Assembly (NCBI RefSeq): GCF_000183725.1
Contig: NC_014762.1
Span: 372,001-436,000 of the forward strand
Source: Sulfuricurvum kujiense DSM 16994
GTDB lineage: Bacteria; Campylobacterota; Campylobacteria; Campylobacterales; Sulfurimonadaceae
DNA length: 64,000 nucleotides
Reading direction: 5' to 3'
Positions 16,778 to 25,189 of this stretch are shown here, one piece after another. The first letter of the stretch is position 1. The number at the start of each line of letters is the position of its first letter. The notes under the pieces were generated by a model that ran no database searches, was not told the DNA's origin, and saw nothing but the letters and a program-made list of their open reading frames with translations. Made by a program: the position numbers and the translations under genes.

Positions 16778-18880
16778 CTACTGCCTCGTGTATTCTCGCA
16801 AAACAGGGAGTATTTTTTGCATATTGTTGAGGATTTCATCTTTCGGAAGAGGACGGCAGAGATGGTAGCCTTGAAGCGTATCGATATTGTTTTCAAGTAA
16901 AAAGTCATAATGCTGAGCCTCTTCGACCCCCTCAGCTGTGACATTCATCCCTAAGGCATGGGCGAGATTTGATATCGCTTCGACAATATGGCGGTTGGAG
17001 TTGTCTTTGAAGAGGGCTAAAATGAAGGACTTGTCGATTTTAAGGGTATCAATGGGAAGTTGTGCCAAATAGGCAAACGAAGAGTATCCGGTGCCGAAAT
17101 CGTCCAGTGAAATCCGTATCCCGCCGGCTTTCAGTTGTGAAAGCTGCTGACTGACAACGGCAATGTTTTCCATAACAGTGCTTTCCGTGACTTCCACTTT
17201 TAGATAGGAAGAGGGAATTGAACGAAGGGCCAGATAATCGAATAATTCCTGAACAAATTTATTGCGTTGAAGCTGCTTTGCCGAAACGTTAATAGCAACG
17301 AAAAACGGTTCGTCCTGCAAAGCCCGCAGAGCATCGATAAAATCGCAGGCCTGGGAAAGTACTTTATCCCCGATAAGATGGATGTCCCCGTTTGCTTCGG
17401 CCACAGGTATAATAGTGTCCGGAGGGATAAACCCTTTGTGCGGATGCTTGAGTCGTAAAAGGGCTTCATACCCTTCCATCCGGAGTGTCTTGGAATCGAT
17501 CAGCGGTTGAAAATAGAGCTCAAAAAGGTTTTGGGTCAGCCCCTCGCGTATCAACGATTCAATGTACATGAAATGGTGAATCGCCCGCTCCATCGAAGTG
17601 TGGTAATACGCGAATTGGTTTTTCCCTTTCTTTTTCGCTTCATACATTGCGGTATCAGCGTGTTTGATCAAGTCATCGCCGTTGAGGGCATCATCCGGAT
17701 AAAGGACGATACCGATGGAGGCGGAGAGGAAGAATTCGGTCTCGTTTAGCGTACAGGGCTCTTTAAAAACCTGAATCAGCTTTTGAGCGGTAAGGTCAAT
17801 CGACGCGCTATCGGCATCTTGGAGCAAAATAACAAATTCATCTCCTCCGAAACGGGCATAAAAATCGTATTTCCCTACCGTTTCACGAATACGGCGGCTC
17901 ACTTCGATCAGAATTTTATCGCCGATTTTATGTCCCATCGTATCGTTGATGTTTTTAAAATTATCCAAGTCTAAAAACATCAACGCAAAGGGGGAATTCG
18001 GAGCGTGTTCGAAACGGTTTTCCAACTGCAGTTTGAGTTTTGCTCTGTTCGGCAGATGGGTAAGCGGGTCATGATAGGCTAAAAAAGCGATCTCTTCGCT
18101 TTGGGCTTTAGAACAGGTAATATCGCTTGTGATTCCGATAAAAAGGTTTAGTTTCGGATGATTATGGATCCGGCTGTTGAGCCATCGTACTTCACCGTCG
18201 CAATGAAGAATACGGAACCGTATCTCCTGCGATTGTCCGGGGGCGAGTGTTTCAAAAAACATTTGAACCAGGGAGCGATCTTCAGGATGAATCTGCTGTT
18301 GCCAGAGGGTCGTGTCGGATAAAAAAGTCTCTTTTGTAAAACCGAAAATTGTTTCAACGGCTTTATTTACATATTGCAGCGAAAGTGTTTGGTTATGGAT
18401 ATACCAGATCACTTCATCGATACTGCTGAGGATATCTTCAATTTCCTGATGTTTGGAATTCAGCAGAAACGAGAGTTCCGCAGCCTGTAACTCGATAAGC
18501 TCTTTGGAAGCCCGGAGTTCTTTGTTGAACTGAATAAGATCGGTAAGGTTTCTGACATTGACAAAAAAACGGGTATGGTCATTATGACGGATCATCCGAA
18601 CGCTTTTTACCGCTTGGACGATATGTCCGTCGCGATGGAGAAAATCGGTTTCGGCATCGAGGGACTGCCCCTCCTTCATTACTTTGGCTATACACTCGGT
18701 AAAGACTGTAATATCCGCTAAAAGGCTCAGCATATTAAGCCCTAATAACAGGTCGCTTTTATAGCCTACCATTTCAGAAAAAGCGTCGTTGGCAAAAAGA
18801 ATAACACCTCGTTCATCAAGCATAATGATCCCGTCGGGGAGATAGTTTAAAACATCATAGAGCGGGGCTTCTGTCTGCAT
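16778..18880 (-). CDS. PAS-PAS-GGDEF-EAL c-di-GMP enzyme
   Basis: A 700-residue, apparently cytosolic protein: PAS 1 (about 8-115), coiled linker, PAS 2 (about 150-260), GGDEF (about 275-430) and EAL (about 450-690). The cyclase motif GGDEF is intact (residues 345-349), but the upstream inhibitory RxxD position reads GKYD, so no product-feedback I-site is seen. The EAL motif (E472 in YEALLRL) and DDFGTGYSSF are intact. It may both make and break c-di-GMP, with PAS domains sensing an internal signal. Transcribed alone and divergent from the ABC-F gene. Confidence 0.93.
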   Translation of the reverse strand: MQTEAPLYDVLNYLPDGIIMLDERGVILFANDAFSEMVGYKSDLLLGLNMLSLLADITVFTECIAKVMKEGQSLDAETDFLHRDGHIVQAVKSVRMIRHNDHTRFFVNVRNLTDLIQFNKELRASKELIELQAAELSFLLNSKHQEIEDILSSIDEVIWYIHNQTLSLQYVNKAVETIFGFTKETFLSDTTLWQQQIHPEDRSLVQMFFETLAPGQSQEIRFRILHCDGEVRWLNSRIHNHPKLNLFIGITSDITCSKAQSEEIAFLAYHDPLTHLPNRAKLKLQLENRFEHAPNSPFALMFLDLDNFKNINDTMGHKIGDKILIEVSRRIRETVGKYDFYARFGGDEFVILLQDADSASIDLTAQKLIQVFKEPCTLNETEFFLSASIGIVLYPDDALNGDDLIKHADTAMYEAKKKGKNQFAYYHTSMERAIHHFMYIESLIREGLTQNLFELYFQPLIDSKTLRMEGYEALLRLKHPHKGFIPPDTIIPVAEANGDIHLIGDKVLSQACDFIDALRALQDEPFFVAINVSAKQLQRNKFVQELFDYLALRSIPSSYLKVEVTESTVMENIAVVSQQLSQLKAGGIRISLDDFGTGYSSFAYLAQLPIDTLKIDKSFILALFKDNSNRHIVEAISNLAHALGMNVTAEGVEEAQHYDFLLENNIDTLQGYHLCRPLPKDEILNNMQKILPVLREYTRQ

Positions 18881-19021
18881 GAAATCCTAAGAAAGTGATT
18901 ATTTTGTGATGGTAGTATTGTAATTTGTTATAGATTAAAAGATTCTTCTTTAAGTACATTAGGAGAGGATAATAGGAATTTGGATATAATCGCGAAATTT
19001 TAGTATGTAAAGAGTTTTAAA

Positions 19022-20626
19022 ATGGTACAAGTTACAAAATTAACAATGCGCTTCGGAAGCCGGGTTTTATTTGAGGGAATTAACCTTAAACTCGACCGTA
19101 ATAAACGCTACGGGCTTATCGGTGCAAACGGCGCCGGAAAAACAACTTTTTTGAAAATTCTCAGCGGCGAGATCAAAGAGTACGAGGGGGATATCTCCAT
19201 CGAACCGGGACTCAAAGTGGGAGTGCTCGGACAAAATCAGTTCGCGTTTGAAGATTTCACGATTGCCGACGCGGTATTGTGGGGGAATAAACGTCTCTAC
19301 GACGCGATCAAAGAGAAAGAACATCTGTACGCAACGGGCGATTTTGAAGATGAAGCGGTGAACAACCGTCTTGCTGATTTGGAGATGATCTGCGTCGAAG
19401 AGGACCCGACCTATGAATATGACGTTCAGATTGCTAAAATCCTTGAAAATGTCGGCATCCCTGCCGAACATCATCACGATTTGATGTCGACACTTCCGTC
19501 ATCGGAAAAATTTAAAGTACTTCTTGCTCAGGTACTCTATCCGAAACCGGACGTTCTGTTCCTCGATGAGCCTACCAATAACCTCGATATCGATACGATC
19601 GGATGGTTGGAACATGAGCTTCAGCGCCACGAGGGGACGATGGTCGTTATCTCGCATGACCGTCACTTTATCAATGCCGTCGTAACCAATATCCTCGACG
19701 TCGATTTCCAGAAAATCCGCGAATTCACCGGAAACTACGATGACTGGTACCTGGCATCAACCGTTATGGCAAATCAGGCACAGTTGGAGCGGGACAAAAA
19801 ACTCAAAGAGAAAGAGCAGCTTGAAGCATTCGTCCGCCGCTTCTCGGCGAACGCCTCGAAAGCTAAACAGGCGACTTCCCGTCAGAAACAGCTCGACAAA
19901 CTCACCATTGACGATATTAAGCCATCTTCTCGCCGTGATCCGAGTATCGTTTTCAAAGCGAAACGCCAAATGGGTGATGAAGCGCTCGATGTGATCGATG
20001 TGTCTCATAGCTACGGTGATTTGAACGTATTGCACGATATCAACCTAAAAATCGTTCCGGGCGAAAAAATTGCCGTAATCGGAGGCAACGGTGTCGGTAA
20101 ATCAACTCTCCTAAAAATTATTATGGAAGAGATCAAACCGACCAGCGGAAGCGTAAAATGGGGGGCTACGATCGAGCCAACTTATTTCCCTCAAGATACC
20201 GCTGACCGTATCAAAGGGACCGAAACACTGTATGACTGGCTTCGTGCGTTTGATCCGAAACGGGAAATCAGCGAAATTCGCAACTGTTTGGGACGAATGC
20301 TTTTCAACGGCGAACAGCAGGAAAAAAGTATCGAGAAGATCAGCGGGGGAGAAAAACACCGCATGATGCTCTCTAAAATGATGCTAGAGGGGGGGAATTT
20401 CCTCGTACTGGACGAACCTACCAACCACCTCGATCTTGAAGCGATTATCGCTCTGGGTGAAGCGTTGTACGAATTTGAGGGTAACGTTATCTGTGTGAGC
20501 CATGACCGTGAGCTTCTCGATGCGTTTGCGGGACGTATCATCGAGCTTCATGCGGATGGAAGCTATATCGACTTCAAAGGGACGTATGAAGAGTTTGCCG
20601 AAGCAAAAGCGAGCGGAAGTTTATAA
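19022..20626 (+). CDS. ABC-F family ribosome-associated ATPase (YbiT-like)
   Basis: A 534-residue soluble protein with two ABC ATPase domains and no membrane part. Domain 1 has Walker A GANGAGKTT and VLFLDEPTNNLDID, with a relaxed signature (LPSSEKFKVLLAQ), as in YbiT. A charged interdomain linker (about 245-300, KKLKEKEQLEAFVRRFS) follows. Domain 2 has GGNGVGKST, ISGGEKHRMML and LVLDEPTNHLD. ABC-F proteins act on stalled or idle ribosomes. It lies 24 bases before the DUF5718-DUF1653-SUI1 genes, so this cluster leans towards translation. Confidence 0.92.
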   Translation: MVQVTKLTMRFGSRVLFEGINLKLDRNKRYGLIGANGAGKTTFLKILSGEIKEYEGDISIEPGLKVGVLGQNQFAFEDFTIADAVLWGNKRLYDAIKEKEHLYATGDFEDEAVNNRLADLEMICVEEDPTYEYDVQIAKILENVGIPAEHHHDLMSTLPSSEKFKVLLAQVLYPKPDVLFLDEPTNNLDIDTIGWLEHELQRHEGTMVVISHDRHFINAVVTNILDVDFQKIREFTGNYDDWYLASTVMANQAQLERDKKLKEKEQLEAFVRRFSANASKAKQATSRQKQLDKLTIDDIKPSSRRDPSIVFKAKRQMGDEALDVIDVSHSYGDLNVLHDINLKIVPGEKIAVIGGNGVGKSTLLKIIMEEIKPTSGSVKWGATIEPTYFPQDTADRIKGTETLYDWLRAFDPKREISEIRNCLGRMLFNGEQQEKSIEKISGGEKHRMMLSKMMLEGGNFLVLDEPTNHLDLEAIIALGEALYEFEGNVICVSHDRELLDAFAGRIIELHADGSYIDFKGTYEEFAEAKASGSL

Positions 20627-20650
20627 TAATTACGGAGTGGGGAGGTTTTG

Positions 20651-21484
20651 ATGGACAGCTATAAGAACTTTGTCGGACTCGGTGTTGCGGGCAATTTTGC
20701 TCTCCATCTCGAACAAGCGGGCGAGAGTGCCGATTTCAAAGATGTCGTGAGCGAAGACCCGAACGGTCCCAAAGGGGTGTTCCCTTTTTATATTCCCGGA
20801 CGTGAGGGGCAGCTCGGTGTCTATCCGCTCAGTTGCGATACGATCATACTTCCGAAAGAGGCATGCAATGTTCAGCCCGAACCCGAAGTGGCTCTTATCT
20901 GTGAGCTTACGTACGATGCGGAAGGCAACGTGAGTGCCATCACTCCGAAATTTTTCGGTGCCTATAACGATTGTTCCCTCCGCAAAGAGGGAGCGGCGAA
21001 AATAAGCCATAAGAAGAATTGGGGTGAAGGAACCAAAGGGCTCTCTCGTACATTGATTCCGATTGATTCGTTTGAACAAGGCGGGATTATGGATAGGTAT
21101 CGAATCGCCTCGTTTGTTCGCCGTGAAGGGATGATGATGCGCTACGGCGAAGACGTGGAGCTTACAGGCTATAGCTATTTTCACGGAAAACTTATCGAGT
21201 GGCTTAAAAATCAACTCAACACACAAGAAGATTTTGGCCCCTTGGAACCTATCAAAAACTATCTGATGGAGGCGGGATCTCCTGCGCAGGCGATCATCAG
21301 TATCGGTGCGACCCGCTATACCCATTTCGGCGAGACCAATTTTCTCCAAGACGGAGATGAGGTCATTGTCGTAGTTTACGATAATGACAAGTATTGCATG
21401 AATCCGATCCTCTCGATGGCCAATCGGGGTGCTTTGGAAGGCGAGGGGATAAGCGCCCTTATCCAGAAGGTAGTACGTGGTTAA
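20651..21484 (+). CDS. DUF5718 family protein, possibly FAH-fold
   Basis: A 277-residue cytosolic protein starting at the ATG after GGAGG (a TTG just before it is less likely). I recognise the DUF5718 type (NFVGLGVAGNFALHLEQAGE), whose role is not established. PEPEVALICELTYD and AYNDCSLRK recall the metal-binding strand and NDVSARD region of fumarylacetoacetate hydrolase-fold enzymes; this is a hint only. It overlaps the DUF1653 gene by 8 bases and sits in an operon with the SUI1-like factor. Confidence 0.75.
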   Translation: MDSYKNFVGLGVAGNFALHLEQAGESADFKDVVSEDPNGPKGVFPFYIPGREGQLGVYPLSCDTIILPKEACNVQPEPEVALICELTYDAEGNVSAITPKFFGAYNDCSLRKEGAAKISHKKNWGEGTKGLSRTLIPIDSFEQGGIMDRYRIASFVRREGMMMRYGEDVELTGYSYFHGKLIEWLKNQLNTQEDFGPLEPIKNYLMEAGSPAQAIISIGATRYTHFGETNFLQDGDEVIVVVYDNDKYCMNPILSMANRGALEGEGISALIQKVVRG

Positions 21485-21683
21485 AAGCGGCCTTTACCGT
21501 CATTATAAAGGGAAGTATTATGAAGTAATAGGGGTGGCGAAACACTCCGAAACCGAGGAACTTCTCGTTGTCTATCGCCCCCTTTACGGAGAGCAGGGGC
21601 TTTGGGTACGCCCTCTTGAGATGTTTGACGAAATACTTCCCAACGGTACAAAGCGTTTTACCTACAGCGGAGAGGTAAAATGA
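21477..21683 (+). CDS. DUF1653 domain protein
   Basis: A 68-residue protein matching the DUF1653 pattern: GLYRHYKGKYYEVIGVAKHS, then LLVVYRPLYG and WVRPLEMFDE. Small DUF1653 proteins are widespread and uncharacterised. The GTG start at 21477 lies inside the DUF5718 gene; its stop overlaps the next ATG by 4 bases. Tight coupling on both sides points to shared expression. Confidence 0.9.
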   Translation: MVKSGLYRHYKGKYYEVIGVAKHSETEELLVVYRPLYGEQGLWVRPLEMFDEILPNGTKRFTYSGEVK

Positions 21684-22012
21684 GCCGCGGAACGAAACTC
21701 TCTCTCGATTTGGGAGCTTCGTGGGGCGAAGGGTGGAGTATGGAAGAGGAAAAAACCTCAAAAGTACTTGCCCTTCTTGATCCTTCCGCACACCGCCTCG
21801 TTTTTCAAAAAGAGAAACGTCGCGGGAAAATTGTCACACTGGTAGGCCCTTTCAGTCTGGACGAAGCAGAAGCGCAAAAAACGCTCTCATCCCTAAAAAA
21901 GTCGCTGGCCTGCGGCGGAGCATACAAAGAGGGGTGGATGGAATTTCAAGGGGATATTTCCTCAAAAGTGCGTGAAGCGCTCGAAAAACTCACCTTTAAA
22001 TTCAAAAAATAA
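21680..22012 (+). CDS. SUI1/YciH-like translation initiation factor
   Basis: A 110-residue protein whose second half follows the eIF1/SUI1 fold: KRRGKIVTLVGPF, an amphipathic helix (EAQKTLSSLKKSLACGG), then GWMEFQGDISSKVREALEKL. These match the GKxVT, GxGG and xxQGD positions of bacterial YciH, which affects initiation fidelity. The N-terminal 35 residues are divergent and begin LSLDLGASWGEGW. The CGGAYKEG turn replaces the usual GTGGTVKDG, so it is a divergent member. It is the last gene of the ABC-F-DUF5718-DUF1653 cluster. Confidence 0.8.
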   Translation: MSRGTKLSLDLGASWGEGWSMEEEKTSKVLALLDPSAHRLVFQKEKRRGKIVTLVGPFSLDEAEAQKTLSSLKKSLACGGAYKEGWMEFQGDISSKVREALEKLTFKFKK

Positions 22013-23221
22013 TTACAACTTATTTCCAAAAACCACTTGATTTCGTCCCCGCTCTTTTGCCGCATAGAGGTTGGTATCCGCTGCGTGAATCAGGGCATCG
22101 TCACTCATATCGAGGGTTGGGGTAATGCAGATTCCGCCGATCGATACGCTCAGGGTAGGTAAAATTTTGGACCCCTTGTGCTCGATTTTCAGGCTATCAA
22201 TGGCTGCACGCACTTTTTCCCCCATGATATGGGCATTTTTGCAATCGATATCGCACAAGATAATACCGAACTCTTCCCCTCCCAAACGAAACGGATAATC
22301 ACCCGGACGCTGTAAGGTGCTTTTGAGTATTTTAGCAACCGTCTGAAGGGCGACATCCCCTTGTATATGACCGTAGGTATCGTTATATTGTTTGAAAAAA
22401 TCGATATCGAGCATCATGAAAACAAAAGGCTTATTGGAGCGTAATGCCCGTTTAAATTCCCTATCATACACAATATTAAAATAGCGGCGATTAAACAATG
22501 AGGTCAGTGAATCGGTATAGGATGCCTGTTCAAGTTTCAGATTAAGGTGTTTGAGGGTTTCACTGGAAGCAATCAGTTGCTGCTGCTGTATTTCAATACG
22601 GGAAAAAATAACCCATGCCAATCCCATAACCAGCGCGAGAATTACCCCTAAAAAGAGAATGAGCTGCATCAGTGCATTTTCATATTGCGCTAATAGCATT
22701 GCATGCTCGTACTTAGCGTTTTCATATTCATAGGTAATAAGTTGAGCTATAGTTTTTTGTATCGATTGGATATTTTCATCCATAGTCATTAGAGAGATTG
22801 GGTGTGAACGGCTTGGATCGCTAACGGTAGAATGCACTTGCATGAAATAGTTTTCGATGCTTCGAATCTGTGCTTCTGTATAATTGATATAAGCCATCTC
22901 TTCGGGATGTTTGTCATGGGAAAGATAAGACGTCCATAAATGATTGATTCGGTCCAGCCCTTGTAAAATGTTGGTTGCCGCCTGTTCGTCGCTCAGGAGC
23001 TGATGACTCCATCGGTAGACGGATGAGCCGAGATCATTATGATAGGTTGCCGTAATGGTATTAAGTTCATTTAACGGGATGAGAGAGCCGAAATAGAGAG
23101 TATCCATATTTCGTTTGATGTTTTGAATATTGATATAACCGATTAGCCCGATGACTACAAGGCCGAATCCTACAAGCAATAACAAATAAAGTAGCTTTGT
23201 TTTGAGTTTGAGTGCTTTCAC
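22013..23221 (-). CDS. Membrane diguanylate cyclase with four-helix sensor domain
   Basis: A 402-residue protein: membrane helix (about 10-31), a mostly helical periplasmic domain (about 35-180) like the four-helix-bundle sensors of chemoreceptors, second membrane helix (about 185-206), a short coiled coil and a GGDEF domain. The catalytic motif is GGEEF (residues 314-318) with an I-site RPGD five residues upstream, so an active, product-inhibited c-di-GMP synthase is likely. It is convergent with, and directly abuts, the SUI1-like gene. Confidence 0.92.
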   Translation of the reverse strand: MKALKLKTKLLYLLLLVGFGLVVIGLIGYINIQNIKRNMDTLYFGSLIPLNELNTITATYHNDLGSSVYRWSHQLLSDEQAATNILQGLDRINHLWTSYLSHDKHPEEMAYINYTEAQIRSIENYFMQVHSTVSDPSRSHPISLMTMDENIQSIQKTIAQLITYEYENAKYEHAMLLAQYENALMQLILFLGVILALVMGLAWVIFSRIEIQQQQLIASSETLKHLNLKLEQASYTDSLTSLFNRRYFNIVYDREFKRALRSNKPFVFMMLDIDFFKQYNDTYGHIQGDVALQTVAKILKSTLQRPGDYPFRLGGEEFGIILCDIDCKNAHIMGEKVRAAIDSLKIEHKGSKILPTLSVSIGGICITPTLDMSDDALIHAADTNLYAAKERGRNQVVFGNKL

Positions 23222-23312
23222 TGTTTTGATTAATCTTTATTCATTGGATAATAGAACTAAGCAACTCCTATACCAAAAGCGATTACAATAAGGGACTTTA
23301 AACGGGAGGGAA

Positions 23313-23630
23313 ATGATGGCAAAACGACTCATAAAAGATGAGAGGATCAAGACGATTATACATAATATTGCCGAAGATTTTCGTTTTTCACATGAAACGG
23401 GAGACTATGCGCTGTTGTTTTACAAAGCCGATACCGAAGGTGCGGTTCGGGGCGCCGATATCGAGGCGATGATCGAATATCTCTCGACAGGACTCTCCGA
23501 ACTTCAGGATAACATTCAATGGAGACGGGAGTTTTTGAGTGAAAATCCGGGCGTTGATGAGATCCGGATGTTGGAAAATCTCGGTGTTATCGAAAAAGAG
23601 TATATCGATTTGCTGGAGTTCTTACGTTAA
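23313..23630 (+). CDS. Hypothetical helical protein
   Basis: A 105-residue soluble protein I do not recognise. It is predicted to be mainly helical with acidic character (ETGDYALLFYKADTEGAVRG, then IEAMIEYLSTGLSELQDNIQ). No cysteines or membrane segments. The ATG follows GGGAGG at a good distance; a second ATG comes directly after. It is divergent from the diguanylate cyclase, and its 3' end overlaps the convergent 35-residue membrane peptide by 9 bases. Confidence 0.7.
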   Translation: MMAKRLIKDERIKTIIHNIAEDFRFSHETGDYALLFYKADTEGAVRGADIEAMIEYLSTGLSELQDNIQWRREFLSENPGVDEIRMLENLGVIEKEYIDLLEFLR

Positions 23631-23729
23631 TAGCCAATATAAACCGCGCGCAAGGGCATAGGCAATCAACGCGATTGCCCCAAATATTAATGCGACTCGC
23701 GTAAAAAGAAAAAAAAGGAAACGTCCCAT
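23622..23729 (-). CDS. Small single-span membrane peptide (35 residues)
   Basis: A 35-residue frame beginning MGRFLFFLFTRVALIFGAIA and ending YWLLT: one hydrophobic helix with positive charges at R3 and R11. Its ATG follows the stop codon of the rhodanese gene with no gap (TAAATG), so translation would be coupled. No homologue is known to me. Hydrophobicity and coupling support a real gene, but the short length leaves doubt. Confidence 0.5.
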   Translation of the reverse strand: MGRFLFFLFTRVALIFGAIALIAYALARGLYWLLT

Positions 23730-24131
23730 TTACTTTTTCGGTTGATAAGGCTCAAGAGGCATTTTTTTAGCGATGGCGTACTGGATTCCCCCGTCTAAAT
23801 CGATAACGTTATAGCCAAGCTGTTTGCCCAGATAGGTACCGAGTACTTTGCTGCGGTTGCCGCTGTTACAGATGAGTGCGAAGCGTTCATTTTTTTTGAC
23901 TTTTGTGTTCAGTTCCGCTAAAAAACCGTTCATGTCGTAATTCCCGTTTTCATCAAAAAACATGATCGGAAGCGAGCCTTTTACTACTCCGGTTGTTTTC
24001 CATTCATTTGGAGTGCGGATATCGATGATTTTGATTTTGGAATCGATCAGCTTTTGATCGATCGGCTGATGACTATAATCGGCCATCAAAGCGGTAGCGG
24101 ATAACAATAGGGCAATAAGCAAAATTCGCAT
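23730..24131 (-). CDS. Periplasmic rhodanese-like domain protein
   Basis: A 133-residue protein with a signal peptide (about 1-17, cleavage after TALMA) and a single rhodanese fold: IIDIRTPNEWKTTGVVKGSL, then the active-site loop ALICNSGNRSKVLG with the catalytic cysteine followed by NSGNRS, and LDGGIQYAIAKKMPLEPY. Such proteins transfer sulfane sulfur or bind sulfur carriers; a periplasmic copy suits a sulfur oxidiser, but no partner is adjacent. It is divergent from the 120-residue hypothetical gene. Confidence 0.88.
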   Translation of the reverse strand: MRILLIALLLSATALMADYSHQPIDQKLIDSKIKIIDIRTPNEWKTTGVVKGSLPIMFFDENGNYDMNGFLAELNTKVKKNERFALICNSGNRSKVLGTYLGKQLGYNVIDLDGGIQYAIAKKMPLEPYQPKK

Positions 24132-24193
24132 ACTAAATCCTCTTAAGGGTATAATTGCGGTATTGTATCGATGAATGATTAATATGAGGGCTT

Positions 24194-24556
24194 ATGAACG
24201 CATCTAAAGAGGAAAATTCAAAACGGCTTCGCTATATCCGTTTGCTCGGCCGCTTTATCAGCGGGATTATCTCGTGGCTTTCAAAAGCGCAGAGCCCGAC
24301 AAAAGAGCAGTATGATCAAAAAGTGGATATGAATTTCCGTTTTTTGGAAAAAAACGAAGCGGTGAAACTCTATAAAGACGAATACACCGAACTCGAAGCT
24401 TTGGGGCAAAAAATCCTTGATTTCAGGGCAAGCGAGAATGATATCGAGACGATCAAAGAGGAGCTGTTTTACGCCCAAAATCAGCTTGAAAAACGGATCA
24501 ATGCCCGCCGATACAAAAAATCAAAACATGATAATCACACAACGGACGGATGGTGA
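24194..24556 (+). CDS. Hypothetical coiled-coil protein
   Basis: A 120-residue protein not recognised. It has a basic N-terminus with a moderately hydrophobic stretch (about 14-30, LGRFISGIISWLSK) and a charged helical remainder likely to form a coiled coil (ENDIETIKEELFYAQNQLEK). The tail is basic and polar (RRYKKSKHDNHTTDGW). It may sit on the membrane surface. Its stop directly abuts the convergent mntP. Confidence 0.65.
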   Translation: MNASKEENSKRLRYIRLLGRFISGIISWLSKAQSPTKEQYDQKVDMNFRFLEKNEAVKLYKDEYTELEALGQKILDFRASENDIETIKEELFYAQNQLEKRINARRYKKSKHDNHTTDGW

Positions 24557-25114
24557 TTAAATTACTCCTAAATGCTCTAATAAGATTTTAAAGCCTAATC
24601 CGATTAAAATTAACCCGCCGAGCATCTCCGCTTTGCTTTCCAGAAGCGATCCCAGTTTTTTCCCGATATACACCGCCGCTATACACAATAGGAATGTGAC
24701 CAAAGCGATGACGCCCGCTGCGGTATAAATATCGGTTTGCAAAAAGGCAAACGTCACACCGATCGCCATGGCATCGATACTTGTAGCAATCCCTAGAGTG
24801 ATAAGTGTCTTGGTTGAAAGATCGGTGACCTCTTCGTCAAATTCGTTTTTGTAGGCTTCGTAGAGCATTTTCCCCCCGAGTGCCGTGAGGAGTGCAAAAG
24901 CGATCCAGTGATCATAGTCTTGGACGTATTGCGCAAAACTGATTCCGATAAAATATCCTGCCAAAGGCATAATTCCCTGAAAAAATCCAAAAACGGCGGC
25001 AACGAAAAGCACTTTAGAGAGGAGCAGTCTTTTGTACTTTGAACCGATGGCAATCGATACGGCTACGGAATCCATCGCCAATGCTACGGCGAGGATAAGA
25101 AGAGTTTCGTTCAT
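24557..25114 (-). CDS. mntP: Manganese efflux pump MntP-like
   Basis: A 185-residue, six-helix inner-membrane protein of the MntP (DUF204) family that exports Mn(II). The two repeats carry the conserved aspartates LALAMDSVAVSIAIGSKYK and GIATSIDAMAIGVTFAF. I place the start at the ATG of MNETLLILAVALAMD after AGGACT; a TTG 27 bases upstream would add nine polar residues that the family lacks. It belongs to a run of metal-efflux genes. Confidence 0.9.
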   Translation of the reverse strand: MNETLLILAVALAMDSVAVSIAIGSKYKRLLLSKVLFVAAVFGFFQGIMPLAGYFIGISFAQYVQDYDHWIAFALLTALGGKMLYEAYKNEFDEEVTDLSTKTLITLGIATSIDAMAIGVTFAFLQTDIYTAAGVIALVTFLLCIAAVYIGKKLGSLLESKAEMLGGLILIGLGFKILLEHLGVI

Positions 25115-25189
25115 AGTGAGTCCTGAAAAATAATTGCGCAATTATAGCGGACAAAGTAGTGCTAGAGAGGGGTTTGGTGATTATGCGCT

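Noticed and set aside
20630-21349. 239-codon minus-strand frame opposite the DUF5718 gene
   Set aside because: Antisense to a well-supported gene with its own GGAGG site; composition is typical of a shadow frame.
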